Of a stretch of DNA of 64,000 bases, positions 52,830 to 61,924 are shown piece after piece. The notes under the pieces were generated by a model. The model saw only the letters and a program-made list of their open reading frames with translations. It searched no databases and was not told the origin of the DNA. The position numbers and the translations under genes were made by a program. Source of the DNA: Wenyingzhuangia aestuarii (GTDB taxonomy: Bacteria; Bacteroidota; Bacteroidia; Flavobacteriales; Flavobacteriaceae); assembly GCF_011927765.1 (NCBI RefSeq), contig NZ_JAATJG010000005.1:186001-250000 (forward strand), in the 5' to 3' direction. Position 1 is the stretch's first letter, and each line of letters opens with the position of its first letter.

Positions 52830-53852
52830 ATGCTTGATAAAACATACATCTTAGCCATAGAATCTTCTTGCGATGATACAAGTGCTTCTGTAATTTGTAA
52901 CGAACAAATTCTATCTAATATTGTTGCCAATCAAGACATACATTCAAAATATGGTGGTGTGGTTCCAGAACTAGCTTCTAGAGCACATCAACAAAACATT
53001 GTACCCGTGGTAGATGCCGCTTTAAAAGAGGCTAATATTTCTAAAGAAAACTTAAGTGCTATTGCTTTTACACAAGGTCCTGGTTTAATGGGATCTTTGT
53101 TAGTAGGAGCTTCTTTTGCTAAATCTATGGCTCTTGCTTTAGATATTCCTTTATTGGCTATTAATCATATGCAGGCTCATATTCTTGCCCATTTTATTGA
53201 TGATGCCAACGATAAAAAACCAACATTTCCTTTTTTGTGTTTAACCATTAGTGGAGGACATACTCAAATTGTAAAAGTGAATGATTATTTTGAAATGGAA
53301 ATTTTAGGAGAAACTATTGATGATGCTGTGGGAGAAGCCTATGACAAAACTGCTAAAATCTTAGGATTGCCATACCCTGGAGGTCCGTTAATAGACAAAT
53401 ATGCGCAAACAGGTAATGCTGTATTTAAATTTACCAAACCCAAAGTAAAAGAACATCACTTTAGTTTTAGTGGATTAAAAACAGGAATCTTATATTTTAT
53501 TCAGAAGCAGTTAAAAGAGAATCCTAAATTTATTGAAGAAAACATAAATGATATTTGTGCAAGTGTTCAAAACACCATTGCAGAAATATTGATGGATAAA
53601 TTGAAAAAAGCAGTAAAAGAAACGAGTATTAAACAAGTAGCTATTGCGGGTGGAGTGTCTGCCAATTCAGAAATAAGAAAACGTTTAACACTTGCGCAAA
53701 CCCATTTTGGTTGGTCTAGTTATATTCCTAAGTTTGAATACACAACAGACAATGCTGCTATGATTGCTGTTACAGCTTATCAAAAATACAAACTTGGATT
53801 GTACAGTAACCAAAGTGCTACTGCAAATCCAAGATTAAAAGTAAACTCTTAA
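52830..53852 (+). CDS. tsaD: tRNA N6-adenosine threonylcarbamoyltransferase TsaD
   Basis: Essential enzyme that transfers the threonylcarbamoyl group to A37 of ANN-decoding tRNAs together with TsaB and TsaE, 340 aa. It opens with LAIESSCDDTSASVI. It has the metal-binding HMQAHILAHF histidines, PFLCLTISGGHTQIVK, GLPYPGGPLIDK and AIAGGVSANSEIRKRL. It is divergent from tamB and ends 7 bp before the convergent fabH-like gene, with only a weak A/T hairpin between them. Confidence 0.97.
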   Translation: MLDKTYILAIESSCDDTSASVICNEQILSNIVANQDIHSKYGGVVPELASRAHQQNIVPVVDAALKEANISKENLSAIAFTQGPGLMGSLLVGASFAKSMALALDIPLLAINHMQAHILAHFIDDANDKKPTFPFLCLTISGGHTQIVKVNDYFEMEILGETIDDAVGEAYDKTAKILGLPYPGGPLIDKYAQTGNAVFKFTKPKVKEHHFSFSGLKTGILYFIQKQLKENPKFIEENINDICASVQNTIAEILMDKLKKAVKETSIKQVAIAGGVSANSEIRKRLTLAQTHFGWSSYIPKFEYTTDNAAMIAVTAYQKYKLGLYSNQSATANPRLKVNS

Positions 53853-53859
53853 AAGTTTA

Positions 53860-54930
53860 TTAAACTTTATAAGTAATAGCATTAATATTCATTCCTGCTC
53901 CTACAGATGCAAAAACAACAATATCATTTGTAGTTATTGAATGACCTTCTAATTGATTACGCAAAACCATATCGTACAAAATAGGAACCGTAGCAACGGA
54001 ATTGTTTCCTAATTTTTGAATAGACATAGGCATTACATTTCCTTTTACAGGTTTTCTGTACAATCTGTACAATCTTTTTATAATGGCTTCATCCATTTTT
54101 TCGTTTGCTTGGTGTAAGAATACTTTAGAAATATCATCTATTTCTAAACCTCTTTTATCCATAGCTACTTTAATAGCTGCGGGTACTTTTGTTAAAGCAA
54201 ACTCATATATTTTACGACCTAACATTTTAATGTAATTAATGTCTTGATCTAATTCTTGATTAAAAGTTGGACCTGAATATAAATATCCAGCTTCTTCTAA
54301 AGCATACGTTTGAGCAGCTGTAGTTAAAATTCCTCTTTCTTTATCTTCTTTTTTTAACTCTAAAATAGTAGCACCTGCTCCATCGGCAAAAATCATACTA
54401 TCTCTATCGCTATGGTCTACAACTCTAGACAAAGTTTCTGCACCAATAACTAATACTTTTTTAGCATCTCCAGCCTTTATAGCTTGATTGGCTTGAATCA
54501 TTCCTTGTACCCAACCTGGGCAACCAAAAAGAATATCATAAGCCACACAATTTGGATTTACAATTCCTAATTTATTTTTAACTCTGGTTGCTAAACTTGG
54601 CAACATATCTCCTTGAATACTTCCTTTTTTAACATCTCCAAAGTTATGAGCTACTATAATTAAATCTAAATCTTCTTTATTAATACCAGAGGATTGAATT
54701 GCTTGTTCCGATGCCTGAGTAGCCAAATCGGAGGTATTTACACTATCCTCGGCATACCTTCTCTCTTCAATACCAGTAATTGCATTAAATTTCTCAATAA
54801 TCTCACTATTCTCCTTTTCAAAAAGAGAACCGTCTTCATTTAAAAACACATGATTTTTAAAATCTGCGTTCTTTACTACTTTAGTGGGTATGGCACTTCC
54901 TGTACCTGAAATAATAACGTTATTATACAT
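53860..54930 (-). CDS. 3-oxoacyl-ACP synthase III-like (FabH/thiolase fold) protein
   Basis: About 356 aa from the ATG at 54930 (MYNNVIISGTGSAIPTKVV). A longer frame from 54975 would include the terminator hairpin and reach the gene's -7 element, so it is rejected. The catalytic triad is present: Cys in AYDILFGCPGWVQGM, His in VFLHQANEKMDEAI, and Asn in LGNNSVATVPI. It may start fatty-acid synthesis or make a specialised acyl product. The function in this context is unclear. It lies downstream of porV, separated by a terminator-like hairpin. Confidence 0.9.
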   Translation of the reverse strand: MYNNVIISGTGSAIPTKVVKNADFKNHVFLNEDGSLFEKENSEIIEKFNAITGIEERRYAEDSVNTSDLATQASEQAIQSSGINKEDLDLIIVAHNFGDVKKGSIQGDMLPSLATRVKNKLGIVNPNCVAYDILFGCPGWVQGMIQANQAIKAGDAKKVLVIGAETLSRVVDHSDRDSMIFADGAGATILELKKEDKERGILTTAAQTYALEEAGYLYSGPTFNQELDQDINYIKMLGRKIYEFALTKVPAAIKVAMDKRGLEIDDISKVFLHQANEKMDEAIIKRLYRLYRKPVKGNVMPMSIQKLGNNSVATVPILYDMVLRNQLEGHSITTNDIVVFASVGAGMNINAITYKV

Positions 54931-54942
54931 AGGATATAAAAT

Positions 54943-54972
54943 AAAAAAACCGACATTGATAGAATGCCGGTT
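54943..54972 (-). terminator. Intrinsic terminator after porV
   Basis: On the minus strand AACCGGCATT and AATGTCGGTT pair with one mismatch around a 5-nt loop, followed by an eight-T tract. It ends the porU-porV transcript just before the fabH-like gene. Confidence 0.75.
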
Positions 54973-54980
54973 CAAATGTA
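54973..54980 (-). promoter_or_regulatory. -7 promoter element of the fabH-like gene
   Basis: Minus-strand TACATTTG matches TANNTTTG exactly. The implied start near 54968 falls inside the porV terminator hairpin. Confidence 0.45.
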
Positions 54981-54995
54981 AATATATTTTTAGGA

Positions 54996-56102
54996 TTAAT
55001 ACTCGTATATATCTCCTAAATCAAAAGACAACGAGAATCTAAGTGTGTTTTCAAGTGGGTTGTTTACTACCGAGTTACTTGCTAAATAAGAAATATCTAC
55101 ATTAAAAGAACTTGCTTTAAAACCAGCTCCCAATGTAAAAAAGTTTCTATTTCCTTTATTTTCATTTTCTTTAAAGTATCCTGCTCTAAATGCAAATGCA
55201 TTGTTATATAAATACTCAGCACCTAATCCTATAGTAACTTCTTGTAATTCTTCTTTAAATCCGCCTGGTGCATCACCAAAAGAAGCAATCATTCCTTCTA
55301 TAAAGTTTTTATTTTCTCCATCTACCGTAGGTACTAATAACTTTGTGAATTCTAATGTAACTCCTAATTGATTAAAGTCATCTACAATAAAATCAAAACC
55401 ACCTCCTAATTTTAAGTTGGTTGGTAAAAAACCTTCGCTATTTAAAACGCTTACTTTAGGTCCAATGTTACTAATGTTAAAACCTGCTCTTGCAACTCCA
55501 TTAAATTCGCTAAAAGCCATTTCGTTAGATACATAGTATCCAGAAATATCTACGGCAAATCCATTTGATGGTTGAATATCTGAAATAGACGTTCCTGTAA
55601 TACTTAAATCTGAACGAATGTACCTAAGCGCAACCGCCATAGAATAGTTTTCGCTTAATTTTAATGAATACGCAGCATCTAGTGCTAATTCATAAGGAGA
55701 TCCTTTTGAACTAGTTCCACTATCTCCAGATTGTGTAATTTCTATTTCTCCGTAGTTAAAGTATTTTATACCTCCACCAAAAGCACTTCTTTCATCTATT
55801 TTTTGTTGATAGGTAAAGTTACCAACATAAATATCATCTGTTAAGTTACGTAACCAAGGTGTGTAGTTAATTCCTAAAGTAACTTCGTTTTTATGAAACA
55901 CCATTTTAGCTGCATTATGAAAAAGAGCATTTCCATCGGCTCCTGATGCTACCCCAACATCTCCCATAGCCGCAGCTCTAGCATCTGTTACAATATTTAA
56001 AAAAGGAGCTACTGTGGTAATTGTATTTTCTTGGGCATAAAACTGTGCGCTACAAAGCACAGTTAAAACTAAAGTAGTTAGGTTTAATTTTAAAATTCTC
56101 AT
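54996..56102 (-). CDS. porV: Type IX secretion system outer-membrane shuttle protein PorV
   Basis: Outer-membrane FadL-like barrel that carries type IX cargo from the translocon to the PorU sortase, 368 aa. A signal peptide (1-23) precedes VAPFLNIVTDARAAAMGDVG, the conserved PorV/PorQ N-terminal hatch sequence. Barrel strands follow and the protein ends SLSFDLGDIYEY. It is encoded 17 bp after porU, as expected for a functional pair in the attachment complex. Confidence 0.95.
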   Translation of the reverse strand: MRILKLNLTTLVLTVLCSAQFYAQENTITTVAPFLNIVTDARAAAMGDVGVASGADGNALFHNAAKMVFHKNEVTLGINYTPWLRNLTDDIYVGNFTYQQKIDERSAFGGGIKYFNYGEIEITQSGDSGTSSKGSPYELALDAAYSLKLSENYSMAVALRYIRSDLSITGTSISDIQPSNGFAVDISGYYVSNEMAFSEFNGVARAGFNISNIGPKVSVLNSEGFLPTNLKLGGGFDFIVDDFNQLGVTLEFTKLLVPTVDGENKNFIEGMIASFGDAPGGFKEELQEVTIGLGAEYLYNNAFAFRAGYFKENENKGNRNFFTLGAGFKASSFNVDISYLASNSVVNNPLENTLRFSLSFDLGDIYEY

Positions 56103-56119
56103 ATAGTTTGTTTCTGTTT

Positions 56120-59100
56120 TTATAATATTACTAGTTTTTCAATTTTTTCGTCTATTTCATCAGTTACAGAATTTTTTACTACTAATTTATATAGATATAC
56201 TCCTTTTCCTAAACGATTTCCATAATCATCTCTTCCATCCCAAGTAACAGATCTTTGTATTTCATCTGAATTATCGGTTGATGATCTTATTGTTTTAATT
56301 AATTTTCCTGACAAAGTATAGATTTGAACTTTAATTTCTAAAGGATCTCCCTGTCTATTATTCTTAAACCAAAACTCTGTATGGTTAATAAATGGGTTAG
56401 GATAATTTAATACTCTACTTAATTTAAACCCTGTATTTTCTTCTACAAAGAAACTTAACGTTTGAGTTGCAGAATTATTATGTGAATCCCAAGCTTTAAA
56501 TGTAATTGTATGATTTCCTACTTCTAATTCTGGTAATTCATAGTTAACAACTCCATTGGTATAGTCATCTTTTTCGGTTGTATAAAATTCGTTTAACGAT
56601 ATTGGATTGGCTAAATCACCATCTATTACTAAAGAAATATTATGACCAATAGAATTTAAAGATGTGTTTATTCCATTCTCATCGTAAATTTTAGCCAATA
56701 AACTTGGGGTTGATGTTGTACTTCCTCCATTGGTAAACGTTTCATCTTCGAAAAAAAGCTGAATTTCTGGCGGAGTATCATCTTCAACAACATCAGGATC
56801 TATTCCTCCTACTTTATAATCAAAATTACTTCCTATTCTTTCTTCGCTATTAGAGGCTGCATAAAAACTGAATTTAGCATCTTCTGGAAACACACTTACA
56901 TCTTTAGGTAAAATAAAATCAAAAGTAAATTTACCATTGTTCACAGATGCCTTTCCTACAAACACTTTATTTTCTAGAGATTTAAATTCTACGACACTTC
57001 CTTGGTTAGCACTAGTAACACCACCTGCTTCATTCAGTAATGTTTTTCGATCAATTTCTTTATCATATAAAACTACGGATAACTCTCCATTAAAATTTTG
57101 ATTAAGAACTCCATCGTTTTGAAGTTCTCCTGTAACTCTTAATTTAGACAATCCGTTTAACTCAGAAACATCTTGGTATGTTACATCTCCTGTAGTTTCA
57201 TTGGTAATATGCTTTTGTACTTTTTTTAAGACAACCCCTTCTTTAGGTAAAGATAATTTCATTGCAGGATCTCCAAAAAAGAATACAAATAACTCGTTAC
57301 TTAAAACAATATCATTTTTAACATCTTTTAAGGCTTCTGCAATAGTTCTAGATTTACCATCAAAACTATATAAATAATCTGCTAGCTTATTATTTACAGT
57401 AGCTCCAGAAAAAATAGTAATTTCTCTTGATGTGGTAATCATAGAACCAGCACCTCCATAGGCACTTTCTATTAATTCTTCTCCTCCAGAAACAATTGTA
57501 GGGTCATCAAATCTAGAAAAATCACAAGTAACGGTAATAAATAGTGGTAAATTATTTAAGTTTCTAAATCCTCTTATATCTGAAATACCTAAAAACACTT
57601 CTTCTCCTAAAGCAGAAACATTTCCGTGTCCAAAATAATTTATAACTAAAGATCCTCTATTAAATGCATCATCAAATCGCTTTTTAATTCCCGGATATCT
57701 TCCACCACCTGCTGTAATTTCTTCTTTAAAAGCATCAGTATATAACTTATCTAAATTTAAATTTTTGTTATTGTTTTCTATTTTTAATGCAGAAGTCTCA
57801 AGATTCTTAATTAATCCTTGGTCCGTTCCTTCTTGACCATCATCTCCTAATAAAGTTATTTTACTTTTCCAAGATCCAAAAGATTTAGAAGAATAATAAT
57901 TTAAAGTTTTGTCTACAAATTGTTTTGCTTCCTGTGCAGTTTTTACTGGAATTCTACCTGTAGAAATATCTAATTGCCCAGATGGAGAAACCTCTTGATC
58001 ATCACTCGTATCGTCTGTCTGATCCAAGTATCCATAGTAATCATCTGTATTATATGAATTTGTTAAACTTGTACTTCTTGTAGATAAATATACAGGAACT
58101 AAATTTGTATTAGGATACTTAATCCCCTTATAATCTATACTTGCATCTCCAAACAAACATAAATATTTTAATCTAGTCTCGTCAGAAGATCCATTATCAT
58201 ACAAATACTTTGCAAAATCTCTAATAGCTGTTACATCTGGTCCTCCTGATGAAAACTCATTGTAAATCTGTTCCAACTCAACCACCTTAACATTTAAGAA
58301 AGCATTATTTGTATCAGAAATTACTGTATTGTTTCTATGGTAATTTGCCAATCTTTCTGCCTGTTCTTTTAAAGCACTTGTGGTAACAATTAAATATTGA
58401 ACATCTGTAAGTCCATGTAAATTTTGATTTACCACATTTGCTGAACTTGCTAACTTAATAGGTACATAAGCTGATGACTCTTTTACCACATGATACTTAG
58501 TAAGGGTACCATTGGTAATTTCTTTAAATTTAAAAGTACTAGAAGCTATATCTGTATCTTGAAGACTCTTTACATTATTTGGATCTGTAACATTCCATAC
58601 AGCATCAATTTCTGAATCATTAGCAATGTTATACTCTAATATTTCTGAAGCTAAAGTAGAATCAAAATTTAAAAATTTAAATTGTTTCCCTGTTGCTCTT
58701 AATACTCTGTTTGCTATTACTTCTAAATAATCTAAGTGAGCTAAGGCAGATAAATCTCCACTATTATTCCAGGTAACATCTAACTTAACATTTGCGTTTT
58801 GAGGTGTAAAACTACCTGTAACTAAATTATCTCTAAATGCTGATGAACTTGTAGTAGCAATAGTAGCAGACATTACTTGAAGATTATTACTAGAATCCCC
58901 ATCATTATCATCATAAAACACTTGATAATTGGTTACTGTACTGCTAGACAATCCTGTAAAAGATCCTTTTACTAAAACTGGAGCTGTAACATCAATATTA
59001 GGAAAATCAAACTCAAATGACTGTGTGTTATTTACTGTAAAATCTTCACCAAACCATCTTTTACCCACTCTTATGTAGTTCATCAATTCTTTTTCGTGAA

Positions 59101-60025
59101 ACTGATAATCTGTAAAAGTTGTAATACTTTTTGTAGCTGCCTGATTAACTATTCCACTTGTTTGGATTCTTTTACCATTAACACCAGAATCTACATTAAT
59201 AAAATAATAAGCATAATTACTGTAGATATTTTGAATGTGAGAAATGTCGTTTTTTGAATTTAACTCCCAGTCAATAGGTCCTTGTGCATAAAACAAAACA
59301 TAATCATTGTTATTAAACACATTATCATTTTCTCCAGAAACTACAATTGCATTTTCTACTAAATCTTCTTTTCTAGACCTACTTAACAACTCAGGTAACA
59401 TAACTCCTCCATTTCCAAAAACACGAATTTGTTTTGGATTTATAGACGATACGTTAATACCTATAGAATTTAAAAAATCAGCATCCATTTTAAATACACC
59501 AGACTTATCTACAGCTATTTTGTACCAAGTACCACTGCTTAAAACAGAATTAATTTGTGCATTTGTATTATTTACTTTAGCTAATTTAGACGTTCCATTA
59601 GTTGTTATATTGTAACTAACATCAAAAGACATAACTTTTACAACCTCTCCATTAGCTAATTTATATATAGGGTTAGCCTCTATTACAGCCACATTTTTTT
59701 CTCTTTCTTTTACAATTCTAATCAATGGATTAAAACTATTAGGTAGTAAATTTAGATCAATACTACTCATTTCATTTGTGGCTAACTTTTTAGTAGTAAT
59801 ATTTAAAAAGTTATAGGTTCCCAGAGAAACTCCCCCTTTAGTCTTAAACTGATACGCAAACACAGGTTGCAAATCTTGATTTAGAGTTACATGGTTTGCT
59901 AGTAGTATATTTTTCTGTAAAACAGGCTCGTATACTTGGTTCCAATCTAAAGTAAAATTTATTTTTTCTTGGCTAAATATGCTTAAGGTACTTAATAAAG
60001 AAAAGACTAAGTAGCGTAGTTTCAT
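56120..60025 (-). CDS. porU: Type IX secretion system sortase PorU
   Basis: Cell-surface C25-family (gingipain-like) cysteine peptidase that removes C-terminal signals and attaches cargo, 1301 aa. A signal peptide (1-18) is followed by the N-terminal domain with GTWYKIAVDKSGVFKMD. The peptidase core has SGGPDVTAIRDFAKYLYDNG, catalytic His800 in NYFGHGNVSALGEE and catalytic Cys834 in TVTCDFSRFDDP. The C-terminus carries a type IX sorting-type domain (LSRVLNYPNPFINHTEFWF). The length matches PorU proteins. It is divergent from gldJ with an inverted repeat in the gap. Confidence 0.96.
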   Translation of the reverse strand: MKLRYLVFSLLSTLSIFSQEKINFTLDWNQVYEPVLQKNILLANHVTLNQDLQPVFAYQFKTKGGVSLGTYNFLNITTKKLATNEMSSIDLNLLPNSFNPLIRIVKEREKNVAVIEANPIYKLANGEVVKVMSFDVSYNITTNGTSKLAKVNNTNAQINSVLSSGTWYKIAVDKSGVFKMDADFLNSIGINVSSINPKQIRVFGNGGVMLPELLSRSRKEDLVENAIVVSGENDNVFNNNDYVLFYAQGPIDWELNSKNDISHIQNIYSNYAYYFINVDSGVNGKRIQTSGIVNQAATKSITTFTDYQFHEKELMNYIRVGKRWFGEDFTVNNTQSFEFDFPNIDVTAPVLVKGSFTGLSSSTVTNYQVFYDDNDGDSSNNLQVMSATIATTSSSAFRDNLVTGSFTPQNANVKLDVTWNNSGDLSALAHLDYLEVIANRVLRATGKQFKFLNFDSTLASEILEYNIANDSEIDAVWNVTDPNNVKSLQDTDIASSTFKFKEITNGTLTKYHVVKESSAYVPIKLASSANVVNQNLHGLTDVQYLIVTTSALKEQAERLANYHRNNTVISDTNNAFLNVKVVELEQIYNEFSSGGPDVTAIRDFAKYLYDNGSSDETRLKYLCLFGDASIDYKGIKYPNTNLVPVYLSTRSTSLTNSYNTDDYYGYLDQTDDTSDDQEVSPSGQLDISTGRIPVKTAQEAKQFVDKTLNYYSSKSFGSWKSKITLLGDDGQEGTDQGLIKNLETSALKIENNNKNLNLDKLYTDAFKEEITAGGGRYPGIKKRFDDAFNRGSLVINYFGHGNVSALGEEVFLGISDIRGFRNLNNLPLFITVTCDFSRFDDPTIVSGGEELIESAYGGAGSMITTSREITIFSGATVNNKLADYLYSFDGKSRTIAEALKDVKNDIVLSNELFVFFFGDPAMKLSLPKEGVVLKKVQKHITNETTGDVTYQDVSELNGLSKLRVTGELQNDGVLNQNFNGELSVVLYDKEIDRKTLLNEAGGVTSANQGSVVEFKSLENKVFVGKASVNNGKFTFDFILPKDVSVFPEDAKFSFYAASNSEERIGSNFDYKVGGIDPDVVEDDTPPEIQLFFEDETFTNGGSTTSTPSLLAKIYDENGINTSLNSIGHNISLVIDGDLANPISLNEFYTTEKDDYTNGVVNYELPELEVGNHTITFKAWDSHNNSATQTLSFFVEENTGFKLSRVLNYPNPFINHTEFWFKNNRQGDPLEIKVQIYTLSGKLIKTIRSSTDNSDEIQRSVTWDGRDDYGNRLGKGVYLYKLVVKNSVTDEIDEKIEKLVIL

Positions 60026-60043
60026 TTTGGTCTAATTATTTCA

Positions 60044-60051
60044 CGAATATA
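60044..60051 (-). promoter_or_regulatory. Probable -7 element of porU
   Basis: Minus-strand TATATTCG has one mismatch to TANNTTTG, with a TTG 18 nt upstream as a possible -33 element. The transcription start would be near 60039. Confidence 0.35.
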
Positions 60052-60068
60052 ATGATTTCAAACTTCTC

Positions 60069-60098
60069 AATTACACAACATATTTAAATTGTGTAATT
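60069..60098. promoter_or_regulatory. Inverted repeat between porU and gldJ, operator candidate
   Basis: AATTACACAA and TTGTGTAATT form a perfect 10-bp inverted repeat with a 10-bp spacer, centred between the divergent motility and secretion genes. Arm centres are about 20 bp apart, two helical turns, which suits a dimeric regulator. Confidence 0.5.
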
Positions 60099-60152
60099 AA
60101 GTATTATATGATATCTTGCATGACAATTAACAATATAGTGATTCCTTTCTTT

Positions 60153-61859
60153 ATGAGAAAATTCATAAAATTCCCTTTAATATCTAGCTTTACTTTACTA
60201 ATCTGTTTAACAAGCTGTTACAACCAACAAAACCTTAATCCAGATAGATATTCTGAAAACATTGGTTTTGATTTTAGTTTACCAGAAAACGGTGGTCTTT
60301 CTAAGTTATCTCCTAACGGAGGTCAAGAAATTACTGATAACATGGTATTAGTAGAAGGTGGTGTTTTTGTTATGGGACAAACACAACAAGATGTTATGGG
60401 AGGTATTAACAATAGCCCAAAAACAGTTCATGTTCAAAGTTTTTACATTGATGATACCGAAGTAACCAACAGAGAATATTTAATCTATTTAGATTGGTTA
60501 AAAAAAGTATTTCCTCCAGACAACCCTAAATACAAGCACATTTACGCTGCTGCAGTTCCTAACGAAGATGTTTGGAAAAATCCTTTAGGTCACGATGGTG
60601 GTTTGTCTAAAAATTACTTAAGACATAGAGCTTTTGAAAACTACCCTGTAGTTGGTGTTAGTTGGAGACAAGCAAATGATTACTGTAAATGGAGAACTGA
60701 CAGAATTACAGAAAAAAAATTAATGGAAGACGGTGTCTTAAAACCTTTATACACCAACAAAAAAATTACAGTTGAAGGTAGAAACCACTTTGATGCAGAA
60801 GTTTTTGAAACAGATCCTAAATTATTATTTAACGGAGATTATTCTATCTATACAGAATATGTAACAACTCCAGAATATCAAGAAACAGATTCTGTTATTG
60901 TAAATGCTGTGGTAGATAAAAAAGATATTGTACTAAATATAGATAAACATTCACCATCACCATCATACAGATTACCAACTGAAGTTGAGTGGGAATATGC
61001 TGCCAAAGCAGATGTTGAAAATAGATTTTTTAACTCTATTAGAGGTAGAAAGAAATATGCTTGGAATGGAGAAAGCACAAGAGATTTACAAAGTAGATAT
61101 TATGTACAGCACGCTAACTTTAAACAAGGTAAAGGAGATTATAGCGGTATTGCTGGATGGAGCTCTGATTATGGAGACATAACAACCCCTGTAAGAAGCT
61201 ACCCTCCAAACGCATTTGGATTGTACGATATGGCAGGAAATGTAGCTGAATGGGTTTTTGATGTGTACAGACCAGAAATGGACACCAACTTAAACGACTT
61301 TAGTTATGCTAGAGGTAACGTATTTAGAAAACCTAAGTTTGATGAAAACGGAAATGTAATGATTGCCACTTATAGAGATATTGTTTATGATACTTTACCA
61401 AATGGTAAAATTGTTCCAACAGTACTTCCAGGTCAAATTATTAAGGAAAATATTTCTAAAAACGATTCTTATTTAAGTCCTAATTATCAAAGAGCAGATA
61501 ATAGAGATTATGCTGATGGTGATTTAGCATCATCTAGAACTTATTTAGAAGAAGATCCTGAGAGAAGAAAAAGAATGTACAACGCTCCAATTATTCCTAC
61601 TCCTAAAATAAATGAGGAAACTGGAAAATTAGAGTATACATATGATGACAAACCTAGAACAACACTAATTACGAATTACTCTAGAGTATACAAAGGTGGT
61701 TCTTGGAAAGATAGAGAGTTTTGGTTAGATCCATCTCAAAGAAGATATTTAGAAGAATACATGTCTACAGACTACATTGGATTTAGATGTGTTGTTAGTA
61801 AAGTTGGAGAAGGTCATGAAAAAGTGAAAAGATCTCCTTTTAACGTATCTTACTACTAA
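60153..61859 (+). CDS. gldJ: Gliding motility lipoprotein GldJ
   Basis: Lipoprotein needed for gliding and type IX secretion in flavobacteria, 568 aa from the ATG at 60153 (MRKFIKFPLISSFTLLICLT followed by SC). It has a lipobox-type signal and acylated Cys near residue 22. The body is an SUMF1/formylglycine-generating-enzyme-like domain (MVLVEGGVFVMG, DTEVTNREYLIYLDW, YRLPTEVEWEYAAKA, NAFGLYDMAGNVAEWV, GGSWKDREFWLDPSQRRYL). Upstream ATGs at 60108 and 60120 add a stretch that blurs the signal peptide. It is divergent from porU, a pairing also known from Flavobacterium johnsoniae. Confidence 0.95.
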   Translation: MRKFIKFPLISSFTLLICLTSCYNQQNLNPDRYSENIGFDFSLPENGGLSKLSPNGGQEITDNMVLVEGGVFVMGQTQQDVMGGINNSPKTVHVQSFYIDDTEVTNREYLIYLDWLKKVFPPDNPKYKHIYAAAVPNEDVWKNPLGHDGGLSKNYLRHRAFENYPVVGVSWRQANDYCKWRTDRITEKKLMEDGVLKPLYTNKKITVEGRNHFDAEVFETDPKLLFNGDYSIYTEYVTTPEYQETDSVIVNAVVDKKDIVLNIDKHSPSPSYRLPTEVEWEYAAKADVENRFFNSIRGRKKYAWNGESTRDLQSRYYVQHANFKQGKGDYSGIAGWSSDYGDITTPVRSYPPNAFGLYDMAGNVAEWVFDVYRPEMDTNLNDFSYARGNVFRKPKFDENGNVMIATYRDIVYDTLPNGKIVPTVLPGQIIKENISKNDSYLSPNYQRADNRDYADGDLASSRTYLEEDPERRKRMYNAPIIPTPKINEETGKLEYTYDDKPRTTLITNYSRVYKGGSWKDREFWLDPSQRRYLEEYMSTDYIGFRCVVSKVGEGHEKVKRSPFNVSYY

Positions 61860-61873
61860 AATATAATCCCAAC

Positions 61874-61914
61874 ATAAAAAAAGGAAGTAATTTATAAATT
61901 ACTTCCTTTTTTTA
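61874..61914. terminator. Bidirectional intrinsic terminator
   Basis: GGAAGTAATTTA / TAAATTACTTCC palindrome with A and T tracts on either side, between the convergent gldJ and dnaE. Confidence 0.88.
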
Positions 61915-61924
61915 TGTTCGGATA

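Noticed and set aside
53852-53868. Hairpin AAAGTTT-ATT-AAACTTT between tsaD and the fabH-like gene as a terminator
   Set aside because: Only A/T pairs and no clear T-tract; too weak to call.
54931-54975. Longer start for the fabH-like gene
   Set aside because: Runs through the porV terminator hairpin and adds residues not found in the family.
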